The notes under the pieces were generated by a model, which saw only the letters and a list, made by a program, of their open reading frames with translations, had not been told where the DNA came from and did not search any database. Shown one piece after another: positions 45,225 to 52,903 of a stretch of 64,000 nucleotides of DNA; position 1 is the first letter of the stretch, and the number at the start of each line of letters is the position of its first letter. Made by a program: the position numbers and the translations under genes. This DNA is from Flavobacterium dankookense (GTDB taxonomy: Bacteria > Bacteroidota > Bacteroidia > Flavobacteriales > Flavobacteriaceae): positions 310,001-374,000 of the forward strand of contig NZ_SNXR01000013.1 of NCBI RefSeq assembly GCF_004362665.1. The letters are read 5' to 3'.

Positions 45225-47150
45225 ATGCATAAATTTCCACGATTTATAGAATACAAAGCGTTGTTTTTTAGAATATTATTAGCGTATGTGTTTTACTTTT
45301 TAGCCCGAGTTTTATTTTTTATTTACAATAGTGATTTGATAAAAGTTGATGGAGTTGTTGACTTTTTTAGATTGTGTTATCACGGTATTGCATTCGATAC
45401 GACTTCCATACTTTATATCAACAGTTTGTTTATTATTCTTTCTGTTTTTCCCGTTTTGGTGAATGCTAAAAAAGGATACCAAAAGTTTTTGTTTTACTTG
45501 TATTTCGTTACTAATTTATTGGCTTACGTTTTCAATTTTGCCGATTTCATCTACTACAGATTTATTTTTGGAAGAAGCACAAAAGCGTCCTTGGAATCGC
45601 TGGAAAACGAGAGTAATAAAGGTCTATTGTTTTTGAGTTTCGTAATTGATTATTGGCATGTGTTTTTATTGTTTTTCCTAACGGCTTATGTTTGGATACG
45701 ACTGTACAAATTAGTTAAAGTCAAAGAACACAGCCAAAAGCCGACACTGAAATACTTTGCAACATCAATAGTCAGTTTCTTATTGATTTTAACGCTTTGT
45801 GTTGGTGGAATTCGTGGCGATTTCAGAAAAAGTACACGACCTATAAATCTGTTAGATGCTAGCCGATATGTGACTAATTCTTCCCAAGCTGATTTGGTTT
45901 TAAACACGCCTTTTGCCATCATCAGAACTTGGAGTGCCAATATGTTTAAAAAAGAAAACTACCTTCCAAAAGCAACAGTAGATTCATTATTAGTTCCAAT
46001 AAAACAGTACAAAAACAATCCTTCAACCAAGCCAAACATTGTTGTTTTTATCTTAGAAAGTTTTGGAAGAGAATACAGTGGTGCTTTCAATAAAGACGTG
46101 AAAATAGCTGATTATGAAAGTTATACACCTTTTATCGATTCGTTATCGCAAAGTAGTTTGATTTATACTAACGCTTATGCTAATGGATGGAAGTCCATAC
46201 ATGGTGTTTCATCTGTTATTGCAGGAATACCGTCTTTTAAAGTGGCTTTTACTTCGTCACCTTATCCAAAACAAAAAATAGAGTCCTTAGTCTCAACGTT
46301 AAAAAGTGATGGTTATGATACTTCGTTTTTTCATGGTGCGCCAAATGGTTCCATGGGATTTCTAGGTTTCGGAAATATATTGGGTTATGATCATTATTAT
46401 GGTAAAAACGAATTCAATAATGATGCGGAGTTTGATGGTGTTTGGGGAATTTGGGACGAACCTTTCTTTCAATATTTTAATAAAACAATATCGAAAAAGA
46501 AACAACCTTTTATGGCAACGATGTTCTCCGTTTCATCACATGCGCCTTATCAAATTCCAGAAAAATATGAAGGTAAGTTTCCAAAAGGAAAAGTAAATAT
46601 CAATCAATGTATTGGTTATACTGACTTTGCTTTACAGCGTTTCTTTGCCGAAGCCAAAAAACAACCTTGGTACAACAACACCATTTTTGTGATGGTTGCC
46701 GATCATGGCAATACAATTGCGTATGAAGAATACCGAAAAGAATTTAACAAACATACCGTTCCAATATTATTTTTTACGCCAAATAAAAAGTATGTTGGTG
46801 TCAATAATGATTGGGCACAGCAAATCGATATTTATCCAACGCTTCTTGATATGATTGGCTATCAAAAACCATTCAGAAGTTGGGGCAGAAGTTTAATCAA
46901 TGATAAGCAAGTTCCACCGTTTGTAATAAAACATTCTGGCAATGTGTATCAATACATGAGTGGTAATTACATCTGTACTTTCGACGGAAAAAAAGCCGTT
47001 GGTTTCTATGATAAAAACGACAAAGCGATGGAGCGAAATTTAATCAATCGTCGAAATCCTGAAATGGATTCACTTGAAATGCGATGCAAAGCCTTTATTC
47101 AAGATTATATGGAACGAGTAATTGACAAACGATTGACTACGGTAAAGTAA
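45225..47150 (+). CDS. LtaS/MdoB-like phosphoglycerol transferase or phosphoethanolamine-type sulfatase-fold enzyme
   Basis: 641 aa. Five membrane segments in the first 200 residues, then an extracytoplasmic sulfatase-fold domain: NIVVFILESFGREYSGAFN (metal-binding Glu), NAYANGWKSIHGVSSVIAG with Ser324 in the place of the usual Thr nucleophile, FFHGAPNGSMGF, and VADHGNT. Family members move phosphoglycerol (LtaS, MdoB) or similar head groups. A Gram-negative host has no lipoteichoic acid, so the acceptor is more likely a periplasmic glucan, a lipid or a surface polysaccharide. Confidence 0.82.
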   Translation: MHKFPRFIEYKALFFRILLAYVFYFLARVLFFIYNSDLIKVDGVVDFFRLCYHGIAFDTTSILYINSLFIILSVFPVLVNAKKGYQKFLFYLYFVTNLLAYVFNFADFIYYRFIFGRSTKASLESLENESNKGLLFLSFVIDYWHVFLLFFLTAYVWIRLYKLVKVKEHSQKPTLKYFATSIVSFLLILTLCVGGIRGDFRKSTRPINLLDASRYVTNSSQADLVLNTPFAIIRTWSANMFKKENYLPKATVDSLLVPIKQYKNNPSTKPNIVVFILESFGREYSGAFNKDVKIADYESYTPFIDSLSQSSLIYTNAYANGWKSIHGVSSVIAGIPSFKVAFTSSPYPKQKIESLVSTLKSDGYDTSFFHGAPNGSMGFLGFGNILGYDHYYGKNEFNNDAEFDGVWGIWDEPFFQYFNKTISKKKQPFMATMFSVSSHAPYQIPEKYEGKFPKGKVNINQCIGYTDFALQRFFAEAKKQPWYNNTIFVMVADHGNTIAYEEYRKEFNKHTVPILFFTPNKKYVGVNNDWAQQIDIYPTLLDMIGYQKPFRSWGRSLINDKQVPPFVIKHSGNVYQYMSGNYICTFDGKKAVGFYDKNDKAMERNLINRRNPEMDSLEMRCKAFIQDYMERVIDKRLTTVK

Positions 47151-47161
47151 TTATTTTAAGT

Positions 47162-47241
47162 CTTTTGTCATTTCGACGAAGGAGAAATCACATCAAAATT
47201 TTAATATAATGAGATTTCTCCTTCGTCGAAATGACAAAAAG
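47162..47241. repeat. REP-like inverted repeat
   Basis: A 28-base left arm (47162-47189, containing TCATTTCGACGAAGGAG) recurs inverted at 47213-47241 with a single extra base, around a 23-base AT-rich loop. The sequence resembles the intergenic repeats found widely in flavobacterial genomes. It follows the LtaS-like gene by 11 bp, so it may also serve as a transcript end. Confidence 0.8.
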
Positions 47242-47290
47242 TTGAGGAATTACAATTTCCCAATATTATAAGCTTTAAGTTTCAATAAAC
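47241..47290. repeat. Diverged copy of the SRPBCC gene's 3' end
   Basis: GTTGAGGAATTACAATTTCC and the next 30 bases repeat, with about four-fifths identity and one gap, the 47771-47820 stretch that encodes the last residues of the SRPBCC protein. Both copies have the same orientation and bracket the 145-codon gene at 47324-47761. Confidence 0.75.
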
Positions 47291-47323
47291 AATTAAATAA
47301 AAAAATAACAGTTTAAAATCGTT

Positions 47324-47761
47324 TTATTTTATTCGCTGCATTTCAAAGTCGCCGTATATAAATTCTTCAAGAAAATTATCCTCAGAAATTTTTTCTTCAT
47401 GGATTATTATTTCCCAAGTTCCTGAATATTTTTTCTCATATTCGTCATAATAACCAAGATATTCAACAATTGGATGTGGTAAATCTTTATCGATTTGAAT
47501 ATTTCCATCTTCATCTCTGTAGTAATAACAAGGGTAATTTAAAATAAAACTGATTTTATTATCCTCAATAAATCCTTTAACTATCGTTGGTTCTTCAAAA
47601 ATGTGTTCAGATTCAGAATCTCTTGATGTGCCAGTAAACGAGTTTTCATTAAAAATTAATTCCATTTTGAAAGTAACTTCTAAATCTTGATCGCTATAAT
47701 CATCGTCAGATGGATAGGTAAAAAATCCTTCCCATGTTTGTTTATGATCAACAATTTTCAT
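47324..47761 (-). CDS. Unknown acidic protein bracketed by a direct repeat
   Basis: 145 aa, soluble, no signal peptide. Rich in Asp/Glu and aromatics (PSDDDYSDQDLEVTFKMELIF, YPCYYYRDEDG, YSGTWEIIIHEEKISEDN). It looks like a single beta domain, but I recognise no family. It lies between an REP-like repeat and the SRPBCC gene, within a 50-bp imperfect direct repeat, which suggests insertion. No partner gene is evident. Confidence 0.65.
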   Translation of the reverse strand: MKIVDHKQTWEGFFTYPSDDDYSDQDLEVTFKMELIFNENSFTGTSRDSESEHIFEEPTIVKGFIEDNKISFILNYPCYYYRDEDGNIQIDKDLPHPIVEYLGYYDEYEKKYSGTWEIIIHEEKISEDNFLEEFIYGDFEMQRIK

Positions 47762-47779
47762 TAGAAGTAAGTTGAGGAA

Positions 47780-48172
47780 TTACAATTTCCCCATATTCTC
47801 AGCCAAAGTCTCAATAAACTTCGTGATTGGACCTTTAATCATCATCGCCATCATAGGGTTGAATTCGCCATCAAAAACCAGTTGAACGCTGGTTGTATTT
47901 TCAGCAACAGCATCTAAATTAGCCGTTAGTGTGAAAGGTAATTTATCACTAGCCGCAGCAAGATTTACTTTCGAATGTGGCACACCTTCTTTTAATCTCA
48001 ATTTGATTTCAGGCATACCTTTTAATCCGAAGTTAAAAATATCATCGCCTAATACTTCAAATTTCGCAATGTTTTCAGGCATTAGCTTTTCAAAATTTTT
48101 CACATCCGATAAGGCATTGAATAAATATTCTGAAGATTTTTCTACGGTTACTTTTGGGCTTTCTAGGTTCAT
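47780..48172 (-). CDS. SRPBCC/START-fold protein
   Basis: 130 aa. Polyketide-cyclase-like fold: SSEYLFNALSDVKNFEKLMPENIAKFEVLGDDIFNF at the N-terminus and a long C-terminal helix MMIKGPITKFIETLAENMGKL. These proteins bind hydrophobic ligands in a deep pocket. It lies 75 bp after pyrE in the same orientation, an arrangement that I recall as common in flavobacteria, but the ligand is unknown. Confidence 0.8.
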   Translation of the reverse strand: MNLESPKVTVEKSSEYLFNALSDVKNFEKLMPENIAKFEVLGDDIFNFGLKGMPEIKLRLKEGVPHSKVNLAAASDKLPFTLTANLDAVAENTTSVQLVFDGEFNPMMAMMIKGPITKFIETLAENMGKL

Positions 48173-48246
48173 TTTTTTATTTTTTAGGGATAAGAGAAAA
48201 GGGATAAGTTAAAAGTCTATTATCAATTCATCTATTATCTATTCGT

Positions 48247-48888
48247 CTATTTATTCCAAGTCGACGGATTTTTTCTCCATTCTTGCAATGTTTCTAATTC
48301 TTTTTCAGTGATATAATTTTTGGCAACAGCCAAGTGTAACAAATGTTCATAATCGGCAAGCGTATTCAAATCTACATTGGCTTTTTTGAAGTTTTCAGTA
48401 GCAATATCAAAACCATAGGTAAAAATAGCAACCATTCCTTTCACATTAGCACCAGCTTCTTTCAGTGCTTCAACAGCTAATAAACTACTGTTTCCTGTAC
48501 TGATTAAATCTTCAACAACGACCACATTTTGACCACTTTGTAGAAAACCTTCTACTTGATTTTGTCTTCCGTGTTTTTTAGGTTCCGGACGGACATATAC
48601 AAAAGGCAATCCCATATATTCGGCAACTAGCATACCAATACCAATAGCGCCAGTGGCAACACCAGCAATTACGTCAGGTTTACCATATTGTTTTTCAATA
48701 TGCTTAGAAAATTCTTCGCGAACAAAATTTCTTATCGCTGGAAATGAGAGGATTAAACGATTGTCACAATAAATTGGTGAGTTCCAGCCCGAAGCCCATG
48801 TAAAAGGATTTTTAGGATTCAATTTAATTGCATTTATTTGTAAAAGCAACTCGGCTGTTTTTTCGGCTGTGTCTTTATTAAAAATCAT
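48247..48888 (-). CDS. pyrE: Orotate phosphoribosyltransferase
   Basis: 213 aa from the ATG at 48888 (MIFNKDTAEKTAELLL), chosen because the family starts here and the 24 extra upstream codons lack similarity. It converts orotate and PRPP to orotidine 5'-phosphate. Motifs: WASGWNSPIYCDNR, and the PRPP-binding loop VVVEDLISTGNSSLLAVEAL. Its start codon is separated from the divergent NUDIX start by only seven bases. Confidence 0.95.
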   Translation of the reverse strand: MIFNKDTAEKTAELLLQINAIKLNPKNPFTWASGWNSPIYCDNRLILSFPAIRNFVREEFSKHIEKQYGKPDVIAGVATGAIGIGMLVAEYMGLPFVYVRPEPKKHGRQNQVEGFLQSGQNVVVVEDLISTGNSSLLAVEALKEAGANVKGMVAIFTYGFDIATENFKKANVDLNTLADYEHLLHLAVAKNYITEKELETLQEWRKNPSTWNK

Positions 48889-48892
48889 AGTA

Positions 48893-48900
48893 CAAATGTA
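48893..48900 (-). promoter_or_regulatory. TAnnTTTG -7 box of pyrE overlapping the NUDIX start codon
   Basis: On the minus strand TACATTTG ends five bases before the pyrE ATG, so a transcript starting a few bases on would have almost no leader. The box covers the ATG of the divergent NUDIX gene (48896-48898). Confidence 0.5.
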
Positions 48901-49492
48901 TAAAGTTTTTGTCAACGAGAAAGCTCTTTTTTTAACAAATAAAATTGAAAAGGAAACCAATTTTCAATTGTTTTTGCTTGAGAGTATTGATATTCGAAAA
49001 TTAGTTATCAATATCTATACCGATAAAGTAGAAAACGCTTACCTCTATTATCCTGACGAGAAAGCCATTCTAACCAAACTAAAAGAAAAAGTTCCTTATC
49101 AAAAAGCCGGTGGCGGTTTGGTGTATAACAAAAAAGGCGAAGTTTTGTTTATTTTCAGAAATGGTAAATGGGATTTGCCAAAAGGCGGAAAAGAAAAAGG
49201 CGAAGAAATGCATTTGACTGCCATGCGCGAAGTGGAAGAAGAAACAGGCGTTGGCAAATTGAAAATCAAAAGAAAACTGCAAAAAACCTATCATATTTTT
49301 AAGCGAAACAAAGTGTATAAACTAAAAATTACTCATTGGTTTGAAATGTACACCGAACACGAAGGCGATTTAGTTCCTCAAATGAATGAAGGAATTGAAA
49401 AAGTAGCCTGGCTCAACCCAGAGCAAGTGAAAGAAGCTTTAAAAAACTCCTATGAAAATATTAAGCTTCTGTTTGAGGAAGAGGCGAAGTAG
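48896..49492 (+). CDS. NUDIX hydrolase
   Basis: 198 aa from ATG 48896 (MYKVFVNEKALFL); nine upstream codons starting at 48869 overlap pyrE and are unlikely. The NUDIX box GGKEKGEEMHLTAMREVEEETGV is intact, with the REVEEE metal-binding core. An N-terminal domain of about 65 residues precedes the box. The substrate, probably a nucleoside diphosphate derivative, is not told by sequence. Confidence 0.9.
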   Translation: MYKVFVNEKALFLTNKIEKETNFQLFLLESIDIRKLVINIYTDKVENAYLYYPDEKAILTKLKEKVPYQKAGGGLVYNKKGEVLFIFRNGKWDLPKGGKEKGEEMHLTAMREVEEETGVGKLKIKRKLQKTYHIFKRNKVYKLKITHWFEMYTEHEGDLVPQMNEGIEKVAWLNPEQVKEALKNSYENIKLLFEEEAK

Positions 49493-49578
49493 TTGGGAGT
49501 AGGTAGTAGTTAGTAGGTAGTTGAGAGTGAAGAATTAGCATTTATTGCTCAACTGTTATTTTTTTACTTATTCTGAAA

Positions 49579-50064
49579 CTATTTTACCACCGTTTGGTAT
49601 TCTCCTAGAACGGCTTTACCTGATTTTTTTTCAAAATTTTTATCAAAAGTAAACATATCCCAGAACCAAACGCGTTGCGCTATCTTCAATTCTAATTTTC
49701 TTTCAGTTACTTTTCCATTTTCTTTTTCGTCAAAACGATAGGTATATTGATCCTTTAAGTACACCGGCAATTGCCCAATGGTCAGCATTGAAGCTGTTAA
49801 AGGTTGTCCGCAAACCAAACTTTTTTCCAACGGATACAGTTTTATTTTTAAGTCTGCTGTAGTACTATCGGATACAATTTCAAACAATTCCGAATAGGCT
49901 AAAATTTTTAGTTCTTTTTTTAAAGTGTCGTTCTCAATATAGGCGCTGCGTTTTGGTTGTTTGTTCTCTAGTTTTCGATATTGTTTCGGATAGATTTTAT
50001 ACGAATAGCAAGAGCTACAAAGAGTTGCCAAAAGCACTACAAGTAGTAGATGTGTTTTTTTCAT
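49579..50064 (-). CDS. Hypothetical lipoprotein
   Basis: 161 aa. Signal ends LLATLCSSC (about Cys18-20). A basic N-terminal part (PKQYRKLENKQPKRSAY) is followed by a beta-rich segment ADLKIKLYPLEKSLVCGQPLTASMLTIGQLP. A single Cys remains in the mature chain. The family is not recognised, although the overall look resembles short flavobacterial lipoproteins. There is a 41-bp gap to the next minus-strand gene. Confidence 0.7.
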   Translation of the reverse strand: MKKTHLLLVVLLATLCSSCYSYKIYPKQYRKLENKQPKRSAYIENDTLKKELKILAYSELFEIVSDSTTADLKIKLYPLEKSLVCGQPLTASMLTIGQLPVYLKDQYTYRFDEKENGKVTERKLELKIAQRVWFWDMFTFDKNFEKKSGKAVLGEYQTVVK

Positions 50065-50105
50065 GATTATTTATAACATTGTTCGACTTGGCTTCAAAAG
50101 CATAT

Positions 50106-50468
50106 TTAAATTTTAGTTAAGTTTTCTGTGCTATAACCACAACTTGGACAATATTTGGCTTTAGGTGTTCTGAATGGTTTTGAACAGTTTGGACAATTCA
50201 TTCCGAATTGACTTCTTTGATGGTGCAATATTGCGTTTGGGTTTGACTCATATTCTCCTGTTAGTAAACGATACATTTCAAGTAAATACCTAAATTGTTC
50301 AAATGTTTCGATTTGGTCTAGCCAAACATACTTCTCAATCTTTCTTTTTTGCAATTCTTCTTCAACTACTTTTTTTCCACCAAACCATGCTTCTCTGCAT
50401 AAATTGAATTCATAGTCGTTTAGCATTTTAACATTACAATTGCATCGCCAACAAAATTTCTCTTCCAT
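50106..50468 (-). CDS. Small zinc-binding protein with two zinc-ribbon sites
   Basis: 120 aa. An N-terminal CWRCNCNVKML pair and a C-terminal CPNCSKPF...YCPSCGYS ribbon flank a helical middle (about 35-85). No signal or membrane segment. The Cys pairs should bind one or two zinc ions. Possibly a nucleic-acid- or protein-binding adaptor; no named family was recognised. Confidence 0.65.
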   Translation of the reverse strand: MEEKFCWRCNCNVKMLNDYEFNLCREAWFGGKKVVEEELQKRKIEKYVWLDQIETFEQFRYLLEMYRLLTGEYESNPNAILHHQRSQFGMNCPNCSKPFRTPKAKYCPSCGYSTENLTKI

Positions 50469-50509
50469 CTAAAAATAAACTTTACTCAATATTTTAATTA
50501 CCTCCAATT

Positions 50510-51388
50510 TTACTTCAACACTTCATTCAAATCAAGCACTTCAAAATACGGGTGCATGCTAAACAGGTATTTTAAAAACGGAATGTGGTTGGAGCCATAA
50601 ATAATCAAATAGCAGTTGTCTTCTTTATAATCAACTTGTCGCAAGATATTGTTGAAGTTTCTAAGGTTTGCACCATACCAAAACGTGCTTACATATTCCA
50701 TCGAACTCATATCCGATCCGGTTCCCATACTTAAGAAATAGTTCCACTCATAGTAATCTGCTTGTTGGAGTTTTTTTTCAGAGTTGATGTGTAGCAAATA
50801 CTTATCCAAACTTACTTTTTGCAAAAGCGAGTCCTGTTTCGGGAGTTTGTGTGGATATTTTAAATCATAAAACTTGGCGTTTGTTCGTGTTTCGTCATTA
50901 AAAGCACCCAATTCCAAATATAATTTCTGTATGGCTTCATCCACCTTATTTTTTGGTTTATAGGTGCTGTCTGCCAATTCTTCGGGTTGGTAGTTGATGC
51001 CGATAACTTTTTTATGGTTCAATACTTTGGCGGTTTTCATTCCCAGTTGGAATATTTCGTTTGCCTTTGTTTTTAGTCGTGCTGGTTCTTTGCCTTGCAG
51101 ATAGTCATTGTAAATACTATCGTAATAGGCTTGATTTTTTTCGCTGAATTCTAAGAATATTTTGTCTGGTTTTTGATTGGCAAGTTTTGTAACCAGACCT
51201 GCTATTTCGCTTTGTCTTTTTGCAGAAAACAAGTTGGAGTGCAGTTTACTCGTACTGTCGATGCTTTGATTAAAATGAAAAGTACCCAGTAGTATTATCT
51301 TGATTTTTTTGTGACTGCTCTGTCCATTGATAGAAAATGATAAAAACAAAAGAACAATAGTAGCTACTTTTTTAATCGAATTTTTCAT
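50510..51388 (-). CDS. DUF5694 (TraB-like) secreted protein
   Basis: 292 aa, signal peptide 1-22 (SINGQ). Opens with KIIILLGTFHFNQS, the GTFH motif of TraB/PrgY-like and DUF5694 proteins, and carries PDKIFLEFSEKNQAYYDSIY and INYQPEELAD. A Glu (FLEF) and His in these motifs suggest a metal-binding, possibly hydrolytic site in the EreA/ChaN-like fold group. Function is not proven. Confidence 0.75.
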   Translation of the reverse strand: MKNSIKKVATIVLLFLSFSINGQSSHKKIKIILLGTFHFNQSIDSTSKLHSNLFSAKRQSEIAGLVTKLANQKPDKIFLEFSEKNQAYYDSIYNDYLQGKEPARLKTKANEIFQLGMKTAKVLNHKKVIGINYQPEELADSTYKPKNKVDEAIQKLYLELGAFNDETRTNAKFYDLKYPHKLPKQDSLLQKVSLDKYLLHINSEKKLQQADYYEWNYFLSMGTGSDMSSMEYVSTFWYGANLRNFNNILRQVDYKEDNCYLIIYGSNHIPFLKYLFSMHPYFEVLDLNEVLK

Positions 51389-51648
51389 AGTTGAATTGCG
51401 TTTTTGGCGTTTAGAGTAACGCGATGCCGAGTTGCGTTAGAAATGGTTTTTTAAAAATTTGCATTAAAGATAAGTAAAATTTCAATTTAGTTTCAACCTG
51501 CTTTGCGCTCACCAAATGCAGATGAGGTTAGAACTTCTAAAATCAACTTCAAAAATCAACTTCTAACCTACTAGGGTAACGTTTACTTATAGCTAACATG
51601 GCTTATAGTACTTGGTTTACCATAAATAGCATAAAAAGGTCTTTACTT
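51389..51648. other. Gene-free stretch before the tandem array
   Basis: About 260 bp upstream of the DUF5694 gene and left of the repeat array. I see no open frame with coding character, RNA gene or clear terminator. The promoter of the DUF5694 gene must lie here. Confidence 0.5.
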
Positions 51649-51890
51649 AAGTATAAAGCTAAACTTATATGAGTATAAGGCTATACTAAGTTGAGCATAA
51701 GGCTAAACTAAGTTGAGCATAAGGCTATACTAAGTTGAGCATAAGGCTAAACTAAGTTGAGCATAAAGCTATACTAAGTTGAGCATAAGGCTAAACTAAG
51801 TTGAGCATAAGGCTATACTAAGTTTAGCATAAGGCTATACTAAGTTGAGCATAAGGCTAAACTAAGTTGAGTATAAAGCTATACTAAGCT
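51649..51890. repeat. Eleven 22-bp tandem repeats
   Basis: Contiguous 22-bp units with core GCATAAGGCTAnACTAAG. The variable base alternates A/T (51692 to 51890 reads T,A,T,A,T,A,T,T,A,T by unit). Every fifth unit (starts 51649, 51759, 51869) has ATAAAGCT in place of ATAAGGCT, giving a 110-bp higher-order period. There are no spacers, so it is not CRISPR, and 22 is not a multiple of three, so it is not coding. Confidence 0.95.
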
Positions 51891-51956
51891 ATGCTTTATA
51901 CTATTGTTTGCTATGCCTTATACTATTGTTTACTATGCCTTATACTATTGTTTTTA
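51891..51956. repeat. Three 22-bp units of opposite polarity
   Basis: The phase of 22 bp continues without a break, but the units now read ATGCCTTATACTATTGTTTA, which resembles the main unit in reverse complement. AGTATAAAGC (51870-51879) and GCTTTATACT (51893-51902) form a perfect 10-bp inverted repeat across the switch, a possible hairpin. Confidence 0.85.
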
Positions 51957-52055
51957 ATTTTTAACACTGAAAATGAAGGAGTTACAAAGCGCTTTTTTTA
52001 CCTATACAAAACAACGGTTTGCTGGTTTTTCAACTTGTGGGAGTAACTTATAGCC

Positions 52056-52097
52056 AAAAAAAAACCTTTGCGACCGTTTTACAGGATGGCAAAGGTT
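52056..52097 (-). terminator. Terminator of the 182-aa secreted protein gene
   Basis: On the minus strand, AACCTTTGC and GCAAAGGTT (52063-52071, 52089-52097) form a 9-bp stem and the following A-run at 52055-52062 is a U-tract. It lies about 75 bp after the stop of the leftward gene. Confidence 0.75.
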
Positions 52098-52171
52098 AGG
52101 GTTTTGTGGTGGTATTTTTTATTGGGTTTTTGCGGGTAGAGATTGTAAATCCGTGTTATCTGAGTGGATTT

Positions 52172-52720
52172 TTAGTTACAATTCATTTCATAATCTTTTA
52201 CAAGTTCAATAACTCCGGCTTCACCTTGAATAGTTAATGTTTTATCCTCAACTTTTTGTAAAGTACTTTGACAATCTGGAATTGCCTTAGCAATTTCTTT
52301 TTTAGAAATTAGTCTGCTCAATCCTTTTGCTTCCATGTAGATTACTTTACCGTCGGATTTTTTTATAATATAAACATTGAAAGCATTAGTTTTTACTCTG
52401 AATAATTTGAGTTTGTTCGAGTACATCTCCAAGGCAAATCCTCTATCTTGAATGTTCTCAAAACGTAAAACTTCATTGTCATATGTAAAGCTAAAAGAAC
52501 TTACATCTGTTGGCAGTAGCTTAACTTTATCACCTTGTTTATCTAAGTATGTAATTTTTTCTTGTAGTAAGACTTCTAGATTAGATTTAGAAATATGACC
52601 CATTTTTAATTCGACATTCTTTATGGTATCATTTTTTTTGGTAATTATTTCCACATTTTGAATTTGGGAAAAGGAATTACAAAATCCAAAAATAACAAGA
52701 CCTAAGGTTAAAAATTTCAT
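52172..52720 (-). CDS. Hypothetical secreted protein
   Basis: 182 aa, signal peptide 1-18 (NSFSQ). No recognised domain. The mature part has beta-strand blocks (VEIITKKNDTIKNVELKMGHIS) and ends with CNCN-like residues; two Cys near the end (PDCQST and EMNCN) could form a disulphide. It lies between the repeat array and the nuclease-like gene. Confidence 0.7.
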   Translation of the reverse strand: MKFLTLGLVIFGFCNSFSQIQNVEIITKKNDTIKNVELKMGHISKSNLEVLLQEKITYLDKQGDKVKLLPTDVSSFSFTYDNEVLRFENIQDRGFALEMYSNKLKLFRVKTNAFNVYIIKKSDGKVIYMEAKGLSRLISKKEIAKAIPDCQSTLQKVEDKTLTIQGEAGVIELVKDYEMNCN

Positions 52721-52903
52721 GTATTAGTTTTTTAAATTAATTATTATAAGCTTACCAGCAAACCATCCTTGTATGACATTATTTTGATTGGCAAGTTTGC
52801 ATACTGCTATAGTTTTTTGGGAATAAAGATAAAATTTATTGCAAAATATAAAGGTGCATTTACTGCAAAATTTGTATTTGATGAAAAAGGCTATTAGTTG
52901 CAG

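Noticed and set aside
51649..51956. CRISPR array
   Set aside because: The 22-bp units are contiguous with no spacers of constant length, and no cas gene is in the window.
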